A DNA stretch of 54,089 bases, taken from positions 1 through 54,089 of the forward strand of contig JAABSZ010000007.1 of assembly GCA_011390135.1 (NCBI GenBank), written 5' to 3'. The notes below the pieces were generated by a model. The model saw only the letters and a list, made by a program, of their open reading frames with translations, ran no database searches and was not told where the DNA came from. Position numbers and translations under genes: made by a program. Origin of the DNA: JAABSP01 sp011390135. GTDB taxonomy: Bacteria; Desulfobacterota; Desulfobacteria; Desulfobacterales; JAABSP01. Below, in pieces: positions 33,058-43,367 of the stretch (position 1 is its first letter; each line of letters begins with the position of its first letter).

Positions 33058-33378
33058 CTAGGAAAAAAGATTCTTCCAGAGGATGAATGTCCCCATTCCG
33101 AAGAAAATCACCATCAGCACATTCCGCATCAGGATGCCGACGAGCAGTGAAACCATAAAGCCGACGATATGAGGGCTCGAGGGGCTGAGGTTCATGGTCG
33201 ATCCGTCCGAAAAGACGACAGCGGGCAAAACGATGGCCGACAAGACTGCGGATGGGACATAGCCGAGGGCCTGTTTGAAGATCCCCTTGAATTCCATCCT
33301 TTCATGAAGAAGGAACATCACATACCGAAGGAAGAAAGTGATGGCGGCCATTCCAGATATCAACAGCACTTCATTCAT
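33058..33378 (-). CDS. azlD: Branched-chain amino acid exporter small subunit
   Basis: 106 residues with three to four hydrophobic helices; typical AzlD length. The segment AITFFLRYVMFLL and PSAVLSAIVLPAVVF fit the family. It overlaps the 3' end of azlC by 8 bp and would form a two-subunit inner-membrane exporter with it. Confidence 0.82.
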   Translation of the reverse strand: MNEVLLISGMAAITFFLRYVMFLLHERMEFKGIFKQALGYVPSAVLSAIVLPAVVFSDGSTMNLSPSSPHIVGFMVSLLVGILMRNVLMVIFFGMGTFILWKNLFS

Positions 33379-34108
33379 GAATCACCCTCAATCCATTTAT
33401 CCTGTATCCGAAATGCTCGACAACCAGGCCCCCGGCAACACCGATCAATACGGCAATGACAAGGCCGATCTTGTTCGGAAGGGGAAAGAGCAGGACCGAG
33501 GCAACGGCCGCAGAAACACCCGCAATGGCCGTGGGCCAGTTTCGGATGCCCACTATGACCATCCCCAGAAAGGTCACGGGCATGGCAAAATCGAGTCCCC
33601 AGTTGTTCAGATTCGGAATCGACCCGCCCAGTATCACACCGGCAACGGTTGCAGAAACCCATGCAATGTATATGGAGAATCCGGAGCCCAGCCCGTAGAT
33701 AGAGAGGTAATCCTGATCGATTTCAGCAGATGACGGATAAGATTGGGCCTTTGTCGAGATGACCGCAAAGCATTCATCCGTCAGCAGAAAAGCAAGCAGG
33801 GCCTTTCGGGTCTTTGAGATCCGGTTCAGGATGCCGGCGATACTGGCTCCGTAAAGGATATGGCGGAAGTTTACCACAAATGTTGTAAACAGGATGATCG
33901 GCATACTGGCGCCGACCGCGATCAGCCCCAGGGCAACGAACTGCGCAGAACCGGCTAAGATGAGCATCGACATCAGGATCACCCCAAAGGCCGACAGACC
34001 ATTGGCGATGCCGACGGTTCCGAAGATGATGCCGAAGGGGATCGCGCCGATGATGAGAGGAGTGCTGTCTTTTGCGCCTTCAATCAGGTAATTGAATTTT
34101 GAGGGCAC
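33371..34108 (-). CDS. azlC: Branched-chain amino acid exporter large subunit
   Basis: 245 residues, GTG start at 34108 with CAGGAG upstream. Family signatures: PLIIGAIPFGIIFGTVGI near the N-terminus and LILAGSAQFVALGLI, the conserved AzlC helix. About five to six membrane helices are visible. With AzlD it exports branched-chain amino acids or analogues in characterised systems. No Lrp-type regulator is adjacent. Confidence 0.88.
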   Translation of the reverse strand: MPSKFNYLIEGAKDSTPLIIGAIPFGIIFGTVGIANGLSAFGVILMSMLILAGSAQFVALGLIAVGASMPIILFTTFVVNFRHILYGASIAGILNRISKTRKALLAFLLTDECFAVISTKAQSYPSSAEIDQDYLSIYGLGSGFSIYIAWVSATVAGVILGGSIPNLNNWGLDFAMPVTFLGMVIVGIRNWPTAIAGVSAAVASVLLFPLPNKIGLVIAVLIGVAGGLVVEHFGYRINGLRVIHE

Positions 34109-34158
34109 GGATTGCTGCTCCTGATGTCGAAGATATGGCCTCGACTTTCATAATTAAA

Positions 34159-34728
34159 TCATTGGAATAATTCAGCATTCATAGCTTCTTTGACAGCATC
34201 CAGAAGAGTACCGTACTGCAGGCACAGCCTTATTGTTTTGAGAGAAGAATCGGGGTTTCTCTTGAAAAATTCTTCAACTGCACGGATATATGCCCTTGCA
34301 CAGACATCATGGGGAACGAGAAAGAGTCCGGAACTGATCCCCGGAAAAGAGAGGGATTTCCACCCTTTTTTATCCGCTATCTGAAAAGCAGAGTAAAGGG
34401 CTGTTATAATTTTGGTTTCCTCATTTCCGTCACCCATTCTCGGACCTACTGCATGGATAATCCCCTTAAAAGGAAGATTTCCCGACCGGGTGGCGACTGC
34501 CTTTCCTGTCGGGATTCTGCCGTATTTTTCCACAATTGCAGCGCATTCATCATCAAAAGCAGGGCCGGCGGCATCCGATATTGCCGCCGCAACTCCGCCG
34601 CCGTGAGACAGTCCTCCGTTTGCCGCATTTACGATACAGTCAACAGGCTCATATAAAAGGTCGTAGATCACAACCGAAAATTCACCGCCGTTCGGGAATT
34701 TCACCTCTTTTATCAACTCGCCGACCAT
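34159..34728 (-). CDS. Macrodomain protein (ADP-ribose / O-acetyl-ADP-ribose hydrolase-like)
   Basis: 189 residues; CAGGAGGTG precedes the ATG. Macrodomain hallmarks: DCIVNAANGGLSHGGGVAAAI (cut here as NAANGGLSHGGGV), GKAVATRSGNLPFKGIIHAV, and SLSFPGISSGLF forming the ADP-ribose phosphate loop. Likely removes ADP-ribose from proteins, nucleic acids or acetylated metabolites. No ADP-ribosyltransferase gene is adjacent. It lies between azlC and the tamA-like gene, all leftward with clear gaps. Confidence 0.85.
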   Translation of the reverse strand: MVGELIKEVKFPNGGEFSVVIYDLLYEPVDCIVNAANGGLSHGGGVAAAISDAAGPAFDDECAAIVEKYGRIPTGKAVATRSGNLPFKGIIHAVGPRMGDGNEETKIITALYSAFQIADKKGWKSLSFPGISSGLFLVPHDVCARAYIRAVEEFFKRNPDSSLKTIRLCLQYGTLLDAVKEAMNAELFQ

Positions 34729-34785
34729 TTTTCACCTCCTGCTGAATCCGTGATAACAAAGCGATAAAACTTCCTTCTCAACTTT

Positions 34786-37632
34786 TTAAAACGTATACCC
34801 CACCGAAAAATGAAACCGCCCGAAATCCTCCCCATCCTGCCGATCGAGCTTCACGCCGTAGAGGAAACCAATAGGCCCGATGGGCGTCATATACCGCAGC
34901 CCCGCGCCGGCCGTGGAGCGGTACTCCTCGGAAGCAGTGTCGCTGAAGGTATCGGAGACGGTTCCTATGTCATAGAAGGTGTTAAGCTCGAAGTTGCCGC
35001 CGATGTCGATCCGGGCTTCCACCGTGCCCATGACCGCATCCATGCCGCCCACCGGCTTCCCTTCCGCATCCCTTCTCAGCAGATTCTCTTCGAATCCCCG
35101 GATGTCGGAGATCCCTCCCAGGAAGAAGAGCTGGTCATCGGCCACCTTGTCGATGTCCCCGTATGGCTCGATGTGGCCGGCCTGCCCCCGCAGCGCAAAG
35201 GTTAGCCATTGGGCAGGTGAATAGTACCATCGGGCATCAAATCCGTATTTTACGAAGTTGTCAAGGGAATTCTCCATTCCCGTGGAGATGTCGGCATAGA
35301 CCGAGGTGAAGGTTCCTTTGCTCGGGTTGATGAAGGAGTCCCGGGTATCATAGGTGAGGCCCGGAGAGGTTACGAAGATATGCCGGGGCTCGAATTCGTC
35401 CACCGTATAGAGGCTATCCCGCTCTTTGATGATGTCCGGCTCTTCATCTCTTAACTGCTCCCGGTATTCGTATCGGAACCCGAGATTTGCATGAAGCTTC
35501 TCAGTGATGGGCCGGTCAAAGAGAAGAGAGCTGCCGAAGGTCTCCACCTCAAACTCCTGGTTGAACTCATCCCTGCGCTCTGCAAAAAGGCCGAACGCTG
35601 CCCCGATCTCCGAACCGAGCAGTCTCGGCTCATGCAGTCCGTAGTCGGCCCGGTACCCGATCTGGCTGACCTCGGCCTCCAGCCAGGTCTGAAGATCGAG
35701 GCCCAGCAGGTTCCGGTTTTCGGCCCGGGTACTGGCATAGAGCTTTCTTCTGGTGTCATACCCGAGGCCGAACTGGATGACGTAGGGCTTCTTCTCCTCC
35801 ACCTCCACAAAGAGATTGACAGTATCCTCCTTCTCCTGCAGACCGATGGTCTTGAAGCGCACCTGATCGAAGATGTCGAGGTTCCTGATCTTCTGCTGGG
35901 ATTTCAACAGCTCCTGTGCGGAAAAGGGCTCGCCGGGAACCACCAGCAGATCCCGCAGAATGATCTTCCGTTTGGTCCGGAAGTTGCCCACCACATAGAA
36001 ATCCCCCATCTTCACAAAAGGCCCCTCATCGATATCATAGGAGACCGATACATTCTTTCCGTCATCTGAAATGGTGTACTCGCTGACCACGGTTACATGC
36101 GGATAGCCGTGGGGAGAGATGGCCGTGGCCAAGGTGTTTTTGTCGCTATCCACCATATACTCCCGGAACGGCTCCCCGGGCCGCAGATCGACCATCTCCC
36201 GGGCCGCCTCATCAGAGATCACCGTATTCCCGGTGATGGTAAGATCGGAGACCGTGGCATGAATTCCCTCTTGGATCATCAGATCGATGGCCACTTCGGT
36301 ATGGGCTTCATTCCAGACCAGCTCCGATTCCACCTGGGCATTCCGGTATCCCTCCCGGTAATAGAGGGTCTGAATCGCCTGCTTGTCCTTTTCAAACTCC
36401 TCGGGAACGAATGCACCCGGATTGAAAAGGCTCGGCGGCTCCGTCACCATCTGCTTTTTGATCTTTTCGCCGTCAAAGACGGTGTTTCCGGAGATATCGA
36501 GGCTTTTCACCACAGAACGGGAACCCTCGTCGATATCGATCCGGATCCGGCGGGCCGGCCGGTCATCCTCGACCTCGCTCTCCTTATGGGCCAGCGTCAC
36601 CTCGGCATCGAGAAAGCCGGCCTCCTGATACCGCTCCCGGATGTTTGTAACGCTCTTCCGCAGCCCCCGTCCGTGGAGGTTTCCCTCCTCGAAAAGCACC
36701 AGATCGTTTTTCAGGGTGAAGCCCCAGAACTCTTCGTTGCCGGCGATCTCCACATCGTATTTGGGGCCTTCGTCGATGGTGACGGTGATGTCTGCGGTCC
36801 TTTTCTCCTCGTTCTTCTCTGCCTTCGCGTCGATCTCCACTTCCGGATATTTCTTGCCCCGGTAGAACTCCTTGAGATTCTTCACATCCTCATCCAGATC
36901 CTTTCCCACGAATCGGCCTGCGCTCCACGGGAGAAAGGAGGGGGGCCAGGTATCCATCCGGAGTTTTAGGCGGAAATCGCCGAACGCGTCGTTTCCCTTG
37001 ATTCTGAGGTCTTTGACCGAATAGTATTCCCCCTTTTCGATCTCCACATGGACCGCATAATCCCCGCTCTCTTCATCTCTTTCGGTCCTGATCGTAACCT
37101 CCGGAGAGATGAAGCCCTCCCCTCTGAAAAGCTCGATGATCCGCTCCTTCTGCTCGTCGAGATTCTCCTCATCAAAGGCATCCCCGGTGTAGATGGTCAT
37201 GACGTTGGTCACCTCCTGGTCCAGGATGGGAAACCCGCCGTCCACGGTGATGTTGCTGATCCGGTGGAATCTGGCCATGTCAAAGATCAGCTCTATTCCC
37301 TCCGGGGTATCACTTGAATCGATATGGATGTCTTTGAACTGCCTGCATAGCTTCAGGGCTTCGATGGTCTGCTGGAGCTTTTCCGGGGAAAAGGGCTTTC
37401 CCTCCTGTAAAAAGATCAGATCCCGGGCGATGTTGTGAGCCCGTTTTCGATCCTCTCTGGGGGCAAGGTCTTTGATGTTGATGGTGATCTCATCAACGAT
37501 GGGCCCTTCCCCGGGCGCTGCCGGGGGCGCGGCCCCGACAGCTTCGGGTCCGGCCTGTTGGGCAAAAGCTGCGGAAACGCTCAGTATCAGCAGCAGCCAT
37601 CCGATTCCTGTTCCCAATTTCAGTGCTCGCAT
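34786..37632 (-). CDS. tamA: Omp85-family outer-membrane protein, TamA-like
   Basis: 948 residues. Signal peptide MRALKLGTGIGWLLLILSVS... ends near AFA. Residues about 45-600 are a series of roughly seven POTRA-like repeats, each with a [ED]G...Y.V..[IL].I.GN pattern (for example ISNITVDGG, KSLDISGNTVF, SDLTITGNTVI). The last ~340 residues form the barrel, with GGISDIRGFEENLL (the Omp85 RGF motif) and a terminal Phe (FHFSVGYTF). TamA of E. coli has three POTRA domains and BamA five, so this is extended. It follows tamB by 47 bp, which is why TamA-type is preferred over BamA. Confidence 0.8.
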   Translation of the reverse strand: MRALKLGTGIGWLLLILSVSAAFAQQAGPEAVGAAPPAAPGEGPIVDEITINIKDLAPREDRKRAHNIARDLIFLQEGKPFSPEKLQQTIEALKLCRQFKDIHIDSSDTPEGIELIFDMARFHRISNITVDGGFPILDQEVTNVMTIYTGDAFDEENLDEQKERIIELFRGEGFISPEVTIRTERDEESGDYAVHVEIEKGEYYSVKDLRIKGNDAFGDFRLKLRMDTWPPSFLPWSAGRFVGKDLDEDVKNLKEFYRGKKYPEVEIDAKAEKNEEKRTADITVTIDEGPKYDVEIAGNEEFWGFTLKNDLVLFEEGNLHGRGLRKSVTNIRERYQEAGFLDAEVTLAHKESEVEDDRPARRIRIDIDEGSRSVVKSLDISGNTVFDGEKIKKQMVTEPPSLFNPGAFVPEEFEKDKQAIQTLYYREGYRNAQVESELVWNEAHTEVAIDLMIQEGIHATVSDLTITGNTVISDEAAREMVDLRPGEPFREYMVDSDKNTLATAISPHGYPHVTVVSEYTISDDGKNVSVSYDIDEGPFVKMGDFYVVGNFRTKRKIILRDLLVVPGEPFSAQELLKSQQKIRNLDIFDQVRFKTIGLQEKEDTVNLFVEVEEKKPYVIQFGLGYDTRRKLYASTRAENRNLLGLDLQTWLEAEVSQIGYRADYGLHEPRLLGSEIGAAFGLFAERRDEFNQEFEVETFGSSLLFDRPITEKLHANLGFRYEYREQLRDEEPDIIKERDSLYTVDEFEPRHIFVTSPGLTYDTRDSFINPSKGTFTSVYADISTGMENSLDNFVKYGFDARWYYSPAQWLTFALRGQAGHIEPYGDIDKVADDQLFFLGGISDIRGFEENLLRRDAEGKPVGGMDAVMGTVEARIDIGGNFELNTFYDIGTVSDTFSDTASEEYRSTAGAGLRYMTPIGPIGFLYGVKLDRQDGEDFGRFHFSVGYTF

Positions 37633-37679
37633 CGCTTCCTTTTCCCCTTGAATTGTCCTGTCCTGCCGGTATCTTATCT

Positions 37680-40600
37680 TCAGCGGAATTCGAGCCGGAA
37701 CTGCAGCTCCCCGCCGATATTGCCCTTGCTGTCCTGAAATGCGTTGATGAGAAGATTCTCCAAAAGTTTGTACTCCGCGCTGGTGCGCCGGACCACCTCG
37801 CCGTCTCTCGATTCCACCGAGTATTTGACGGCCATCCTGCGGGAGAGTTCCTTGCCCAGTGTCACCTTGACACCGCTATCCCCGCCGGCGGCGCCGGCCC
37901 CGGCTCCCTCCCCCTCATCGTTCACCTCCATCTCGAGGATGTCGAGCCCGGTGGCCTTCTTCAAATCCTCTCCTACGGTCTGGGAGACGATCTCTGAAAC
38001 GGCCTGAGCCGGGGCTTTGCTGGTGCCGCCCTCCCCTTGGATCAGCTCGTCCGGGGTTCTGCCGAAGATCAGCAGGGAGATGATCTCGCTGTCCTCCAGG
38101 GGCGGCTCGGAATCGAAATCGACCTTGAGCGCGTCCGGGGTTCCGGTGATGGTCATGGTGATGCTCCATTTCCGGACATTGGAGACGGCCTGGATGTCGA
38201 TGTTGGGCCGGATCTGGTACGGATCGATGAAGTCGATCACCCCGCGGGTCACTTCAAAGGAGCGGCCCTGGTAGGAGACGGTTCCGGTACCGATGCCGGC
38301 CCTGCCGTCTATAAGAGGCTGGTTCAGATTCCCGGTGACCTTGAAATCGGGGCGGATCTCGATATAGAGGATATTGTTGTCCACAACAAAAGGCCGCCGG
38401 CTTTTGATGACGATATCGAGTTCGATCCGGTTCAGCAGATTGGGCCCGCCGGCCGACTCCTTTCTTTTGGGCTCGATCTTGACGGGCTCGGTCTCCCGGG
38501 ATCGATTGCCCACGGATCTGAGCATCTTCAGCGGGCTCAGGCGGATGTCTTTATAGTAGAGCCCCTCCAGCAGAGTGACCTCCCCGGCCAGGGTTGCGGT
38601 CTCTTCCAGATTTCCGGTAAAGCTCAATTGGATGTTGAAGAGAAGATCCAGGGTCTCGGGAATCCCCACCGGCAGGGTCTCTGCGGTCAACCGGAAATCG
38701 ACGGCTCCGGGCTGAAAATCCTTTAAAGCCGCATTTCCGGTAATGGTAAACTCGCCGGTTCCGAACTCGCCCCTGACGTTTTTCAACTCGAGGGATTTCG
38801 GGGTGATGTGGATTCTTCCGTTGAGGTTTCGGATCTGCTGCTCGATCTCCGGGATCACCATGCCCAGATCGTTGAGATTGAGATCGGCTTCGATATCGGG
38901 CTGTTTCATGGTTCCGCGGATGGATGCGGAGAGGGAGAGTCCGCCGGAGAGTTCCGGCACCGCGTCCGAAAACGCGACCCCGGCATGGGCCGGAATATCG
39001 CCGTTGATGGAAAGTGAGAGCGGACCTCCGGTATCGACCTGCCCGCCGATGACCAGATTCCCCTCTTCCAGAAGGCGCAGGCGGTTCTCCGGAATCTTCA
39101 GAACGCCGTTTTCAAAGGTGAAACGAAGATTCGAAGCCGAGAGCAGGTCCGTATCTTCAAAATTGAGATCCAGGTTTGAAAAATCGGCATTGGCCTGAAT
39201 CCCTTTGACATTGTTTGCATTTCCCTGGGCCTGAACCGTTCCGGTGAGGGTTCCGGAAAGCTCGGGCCGGTCCGCGATCTCGAAATAGGGGTCGAGGATG
39301 GTACGATCAAAGGAGGCCGATGCGGTGAACGCATTGGTTTCCAGATTATAGGTCCCATCGATGCCGAAATTGAGTCGGCCATTGACTTTGGCAAGGTTAT
39401 CGGCCACATTCACCTGAAGCCGGATATCGTCTAAGGGCTTCCCCTTGAAGCGCAGGTCCGTTGCGGTGATATTTCCCGAGAGGTTCGGCGACTTGACCGT
39501 TCCCTTTCCGGAAAGGTCGATCTGAAAATTCCCGGCCGCAAACCCCATCGCTTTGACCTTTTCGATGTTCTTCAATGCAATGGGGTCCGAGTGAAGCTCG
39601 ATATCATACGCGCCCCTGTCGATAGAATACCAGCCGGTGCCGGTGATGGTCTCATTCTCTGCAATGGTTATCCGCAGGGGCTCGAAGCGGACCCGCTGAC
39701 CATTAAGATCGGCCATAAGCGTTACAGATTCCAGAGATTGAACCCCAAGGTCGATGTCGTTTCCCCGGAGTTCGATCTTTCCTTGGGGCTCTTTCGGGGT
39801 TCCCTTCAGTGCGGCATCCAGAACAAACCTTCCCTTGAACTGATCCGTAAAATCCTGCAGATAGATCCCTTCAGAATCGATCTCGAAATCGAGTACCGGC
39901 GCATCCAGCGGCTTCAGTGTCTTCGGGTCCAGAACCTGTGCGGTTCCGGTAATGTTTAAAGCCGATTCCCGATTCTTGACGCTCAGATTGGCGATGTCGA
40001 GCTTTCCATCGATGAGGGTGAGCTGCGTATCGAGGTTTCCCAGCCGGTATCCCTGCGCAGCCAGATCCCTGCCCTTCAGGTCGAGTTCCACCCGGGGCAC
40101 TTTGACGCTGCCGCCTGCGGTCAGGGTTCCGTTCAAAGTCCCTTTGGCGATCTCCTTTTGGAGAAAATCGGTCGCTTCCACATTTGAAAGCTGTGCGGTA
40201 AAGTCGATGGGAATGGCCGGATCAAAGGGCTGCAGGGTTCCCTGCCCCTGAATCTGAGAGCCCTGATTCGTCAGGTTGAGAGTTGAAACCGACAGGATAC
40301 CGCTTTCCGAAAGTTCAGCTTCCAGATTCAGGTTTCCAATGGTGTATGTATCCCATTTAAGCCTGGTTCCGCTCAGAGAGAGATCCATGATCGGCTTTTT
40401 TGTGCTGCCGCTCAGATCCGCATCGAGGGAAAGAGAACCAAAAGCCTTTGGATTGAAATCGGAAAGCCTGATTTCATCGGATGTCACTTCGATATCCAAG
40501 GTCGGATTTTCCAGCGGCTCCCGGGTTCCGGGCTTGAAGATCCCCACCGTGCCGGATGCCGTCAGCTCGGAATTGCGATTTTCTACCGAAAGATCATTGA

Positions 40601-42557
40601 GATAGAGGGTATCTTCGACAAGATCCGCATCCAGAGCCACATCTCCGATGCGGGTCTCCTTAAATGCCAGATTCTCCCCGTTCAAAAGAAGCTGTGCTTC
40701 AATATCTTTCAAGGTTCCGGAAAGGGTGAGATTTCCGTTCAATGTCCCTTTTGCGATCTCCTTCTGCAGAAAATCTTCGGGCTGGACATCGGTGAGGGTG
40801 GCGGTAAAATCGACCGGAACCCTCTCTTCGATCTTGAAATCCTTGCCGAAAAGGGCGATCTTTCCCTCTCCGGTAAGGCTAGATCCCTGATTTTGGACCG
40901 AGAGCGTATTGATGGTGAGCAGCCCCGCAGGGGAGAGCCATGCATTGAGCCGGACATCTCCGATGGTATAGTCGGTATAGCCGAGGCTGTCGCCGGACAG
41001 ACGCATATCAAAGGCCGGCTGCTTCAGGGTTCCTTCTATGTCGGTCTGGAACGCGGCATCTCCTGTAATCCCTTTGATGCCGAAGTTGGCAAGGGTCTCC
41101 CCGAGCTTGGGCGCGTTAAGCTCCAGAAACGCCTTGATCTCATCGGTGGAAAGATCGAGGTCCCCGTATGCGGAAAGACGGACATCCCCGGCCCTGACAT
41201 CGACCTTTTTGATTTCGGCAACCCCTTCATTGACAGCGGCCTCGGCATCGAGATCGAGCCCCATCGGGCTTTTGAAATCCCCCACTGCGATCCCCTGCCC
41301 CGATACCGAGAGCTGCAGCGCGGTATTCATCCCCTCGGGCCTGATCCCCTCTCCGGAGAGGTTCAACGCGGCCCGGACCGTGCCGGTCATCTTCTCCGGC
41401 CCTGCGGGAATCTTTGAAAGATCGGCCTGCGCGTTTTCCAACCGGAGCCGGTAGGAGAGCGCATCGAGATCCGTGGGCGGAGAGAGAAAACCGTCCGCAA
41501 AGACGCGGGTCAGATCGGCCCTGCCGTCCGCGGAAAGTTCGAGTGCCTCCGAATCCACGGAAAGGGTTTCTATATCAAGTACCCGATCCTTAAGGGATGC
41601 GGTCAACAGAACCGATGCAACCGATACATCGGCCAGGGTTCCTCCCCCATAGGCCAGCCTGAGCTTTGCTTCGGGATCGGATGCGCTCCCCTTTGCTGTC
41701 AGAGCGAGCGTAACATCGCCGGTCATCTCCGGTTCCAAGGTTAAAAGATTACGGATCTCCGGCAGAGAGAGGGCAAGATCGAGATCGATATCCAGTTGCG
41801 GGTCCGGGGAAAAGAGCTGCGCCACGGTTCCGGTGAGATCGGCATTCAACGGAGTGGTTTTGATGCGGAGAACGAGCGGATCGAGAAGGCCGTCGGTAAG
41901 GGTCCCCTCGGCAACGAATTTTTCCAGATCGGCTTCCATCTCCGGGCTTTGAAAGCTGCCCTTTTCGATGTCCGCCTGGATCTGCCCCGATTTCCGGCCG
42001 AGGTTGAAATCGGCAGCGAGGCCGATGCCGTCGAGCCGGGCCTCCATATTTGTACCGGCATCCTCGAATAGAAAGCGGCCATCGATGATTCTGGCCTCTT
42101 TGATGATGATGTTCCCCTGCCCTCCCTTCTTCTTCTCTTCCTCGGGCGGCGGGGCTTCCGGCCCCGGTTTCGGCAGGGCCTCCTGCAGATTGAGATTCCC
42201 ATCTTCATCCACTTTCAGATGAGCCCAGGGCTTTTCCAGAATCACGGACTCGATTACCAGGTCTCCCCCGAAAAGCGCCCCCAGAGAGACATCCAGAAAG
42301 AGGCGGTCCAAGCCTGTAATCTCGGCTCCGTCCGGACCGGTCAGAAGGAGATCCTTCAATTCAATGCGGCCATCCAGGAGGGAGAGATCCATAGCCTCCC
42401 ATTGAAGCTCACCTTGAAGGGTGTTGTTGATTTTGGAACGGACAAATGCCTGTCCCGCATCGGTTCCGATATAGATGCGAATCCCGATCAGGGCGATCAG
42501 GATTAGTCCGATAAAGATTCCAAAGGTGATCAGGATAATTTTTAAGATTTTGTGCAT
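37680..42557 (-). CDS. tamB: TamB-like translocation and assembly module protein
   Basis: About 1625 residues from the ATG at 42557, which begins directly with a signal anchor (HKILKIILITFGIFIGLILI). Starts at 42599 and 42647 are possible, and none has a clear ribosome site. The long middle is beta-strand repeats typical of TamB/AsmA-like bridge proteins. The C-terminal DUF490 region is evident (VSYQGRSFEVTRGVIDF, ISLLIFGRTPDEL). The protein spans the periplasm and moves lipids or helps insert outer-membrane proteins. Residues around two points share DFLQKEIAKGTLNG exactly, showing internal duplication of a long block. It precedes the tamA-like gene, the reverse of the enterobacterial order. 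Confidence 0.88.
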   Translation of the reverse strand: MHKILKIILITFGIFIGLILIALIGIRIYIGTDAGQAFVRSKINNTLQGELQWEAMDLSLLDGRIELKDLLLTGPDGAEITGLDRLFLDVSLGALFGGDLVIESVILEKPWAHLKVDEDGNLNLQEALPKPGPEAPPPEEEKKKGGQGNIIIKEARIIDGRFLFEDAGTNMEARLDGIGLAADFNLGRKSGQIQADIEKGSFQSPEMEADLEKFVAEGTLTDGLLDPLVLRIKTTPLNADLTGTVAQLFSPDPQLDIDLDLALSLPEIRNLLTLEPEMTGDVTLALTAKGSASDPEAKLRLAYGGGTLADVSVASVLLTASLKDRVLDIETLSVDSEALELSADGRADLTRVFADGFLSPPTDLDALSYRLRLENAQADLSKIPAGPEKMTGTVRAALNLSGEGIRPEGMNTALQLSVSGQGIAVGDFKSPMGLDLDAEAAVNEGVAEIKKVDVRAGDVRLSAYGDLDLSTDEIKAFLELNAPKLGETLANFGIKGITGDAAFQTDIEGTLKQPAFDMRLSGDSLGYTDYTIGDVRLNAWLSPAGLLTINTLSVQNQGSSLTGEGKIALFGKDFKIEERVPVDFTATLTDVQPEDFLQKEIAKGTLNGNLTLSGTLKDIEAQLLLNGENLAFKETRIGDVALDADLVEDTLYLNDLSVENRNSELTASGTVGIFKPGTREPLENPTLDIEVTSDEIRLSDFNPKAFGSLSLDADLSGSTKKPIMDLSLSGTRLKWDTYTIGNLNLEAELSESGILSVSTLNLTNQGSQIQGQGTLQPFDPAIPIDFTAQLSNVEATDFLQKEIAKGTLNGTLTAGGSVKVPRVELDLKGRDLAAQGYRLGNLDTQLTLIDGKLDIANLSVKNRESALNITGTAQVLDPKTLKPLDAPVLDFEIDSEGIYLQDFTDQFKGRFVLDAALKGTPKEPQGKIELRGNDIDLGVQSLESVTLMADLNGQRVRFEPLRITIAENETITGTGWYSIDRGAYDIELHSDPIALKNIEKVKAMGFAAGNFQIDLSGKGTVKSPNLSGNITATDLRFKGKPLDDIRLQVNVADNLAKVNGRLNFGIDGTYNLETNAFTASASFDRTILDPYFEIADRPELSGTLTGTVQAQGNANNVKGIQANADFSNLDLNFEDTDLLSASNLRFTFENGVLKIPENRLRLLEEGNLVIGGQVDTGGPLSLSINGDIPAHAGVAFSDAVPELSGGLSLSASIRGTMKQPDIEADLNLNDLGMVIPEIEQQIRNLNGRIHITPKSLELKNVRGEFGTGEFTITGNAALKDFQPGAVDFRLTAETLPVGIPETLDLLFNIQLSFTGNLEETATLAGEVTLLEGLYYKDIRLSPLKMLRSVGNRSRETEPVKIEPKRKESAGGPNLLNRIELDIVIKSRRPFVVDNNILYIEIRPDFKVTGNLNQPLIDGRAGIGTGTVSYQGRSFEVTRGVIDFIDPYQIRPNIDIQAVSNVRKWSITMTITGTPDALKVDFDSEPPLEDSEIISLLIFGRTPDELIQGEGGTSKAPAQAVSEIVSQTVGEDLKKATGLDILEMEVNDEGEGAGAGAAGGDSGVKVTLGKELSRRMAVKYSVESRDGEVVRRTSAEYKLLENLLINAFQDSKGNIGGELQFRLEFR

Positions 42558-42764
42558 AAACAATTGAGACCCATTCAAAAGGTTCTTTTTTCTAAACATA
42601 CCATTTTCCCGCCCAAAAAGGAATATCTCCTTTTGGGAAAACCTCATGCAGTGACAGGCGCTGCGGATTTAATATTGTAAAATAAGAGAATTCATGCCAT
42701 TTATATGGGAGGTGAATAACGATGGAATGATTTTTAAAATGATCTATGAACAGAGGAAAACAAG

Positions 42765-43367
42765 ATGCGCGCGTTGAAACGGATCGGTTGCCTGGCGGTT
42801 GCTGTCACACTGATGATCCTTTTGAAAGCCCCGGTTGTCTGTGCAGTGGAGATCCGCATTTCTCCGCCGTCTGTCAAGGCCGGGGGGACCGTTGAATTTC
42901 CGGTGATGGTAGATCGGGTGGAGAACCTGGCCGGGATCAAACTCGTACTGAAGTACGACCCGGATCTGCTGACCTTCAAAAAGGCGCAAAAGAGCCGGCA
43001 GACCACGCCCCTGATGCATATCGTAAACGACAGAAACCCGGGCCGGCTGGTGGTGGTGATGGCCGGGGCAATGGGCATCAAAGGGGAGGATTTTCCCCTG
43101 ATGATCCTGACCTTTGGGGTCAAAGAAGGAATTGAAAAGAATACCCAAGCTGCCATCGAGGTGATGGAGATCCAGATGATGAGCGAACGGCTCAAGGAGA
43201 TCCAAACTGCGGTGAAGGTCTCGCCGGTGGAAATTTTGGCGGCTGAGCCCATCGAGACGGCCAAAAAGGAATCCCCCCCGGCATCGGAAGCAGAGACCGA
43301 CTGCAGCGAAACTGAAGAAGAACCCGTAAAGACCCTCAAAGCACCGATGAAAGGAGCCGCAGAGTGA
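42765..43367 (+). CDS. Cohesin-domain secreted protein
   Basis: 200 residues. Signal peptide through about residue 27 (IGCLAVAVTLMILLKAPVVCA). Residues about 30-150 match a cohesin fold: ISPPSVKAGGTVEFPVMVD, then LAGIKLVLKYDPDLLTF, a very typical start of cohesin modules. The last ~45 residues are an acidic, Pro/Glu-rich tail. No dockerin is seen in the window. Cohesins outside cellulosomes are known in many bacteria and archaea, with mostly unknown partners. Its stop overlaps the GTG start of the ankyrin lipoprotein, so the two are coupled. Confidence 0.75.
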   Translation: MRALKRIGCLAVAVTLMILLKAPVVCAVEIRISPPSVKAGGTVEFPVMVDRVENLAGIKLVLKYDPDLLTFKKAQKSRQTTPLMHIVNDRNPGRLVVVMAGAMGIKGEDFPLMILTFGVKEGIEKNTQAAIEVMEIQMMSERLKEIQTAVKVSPVEILAAEPIETAKKESPPASEAETDCSETEEEPVKTLKAPMKGAAE

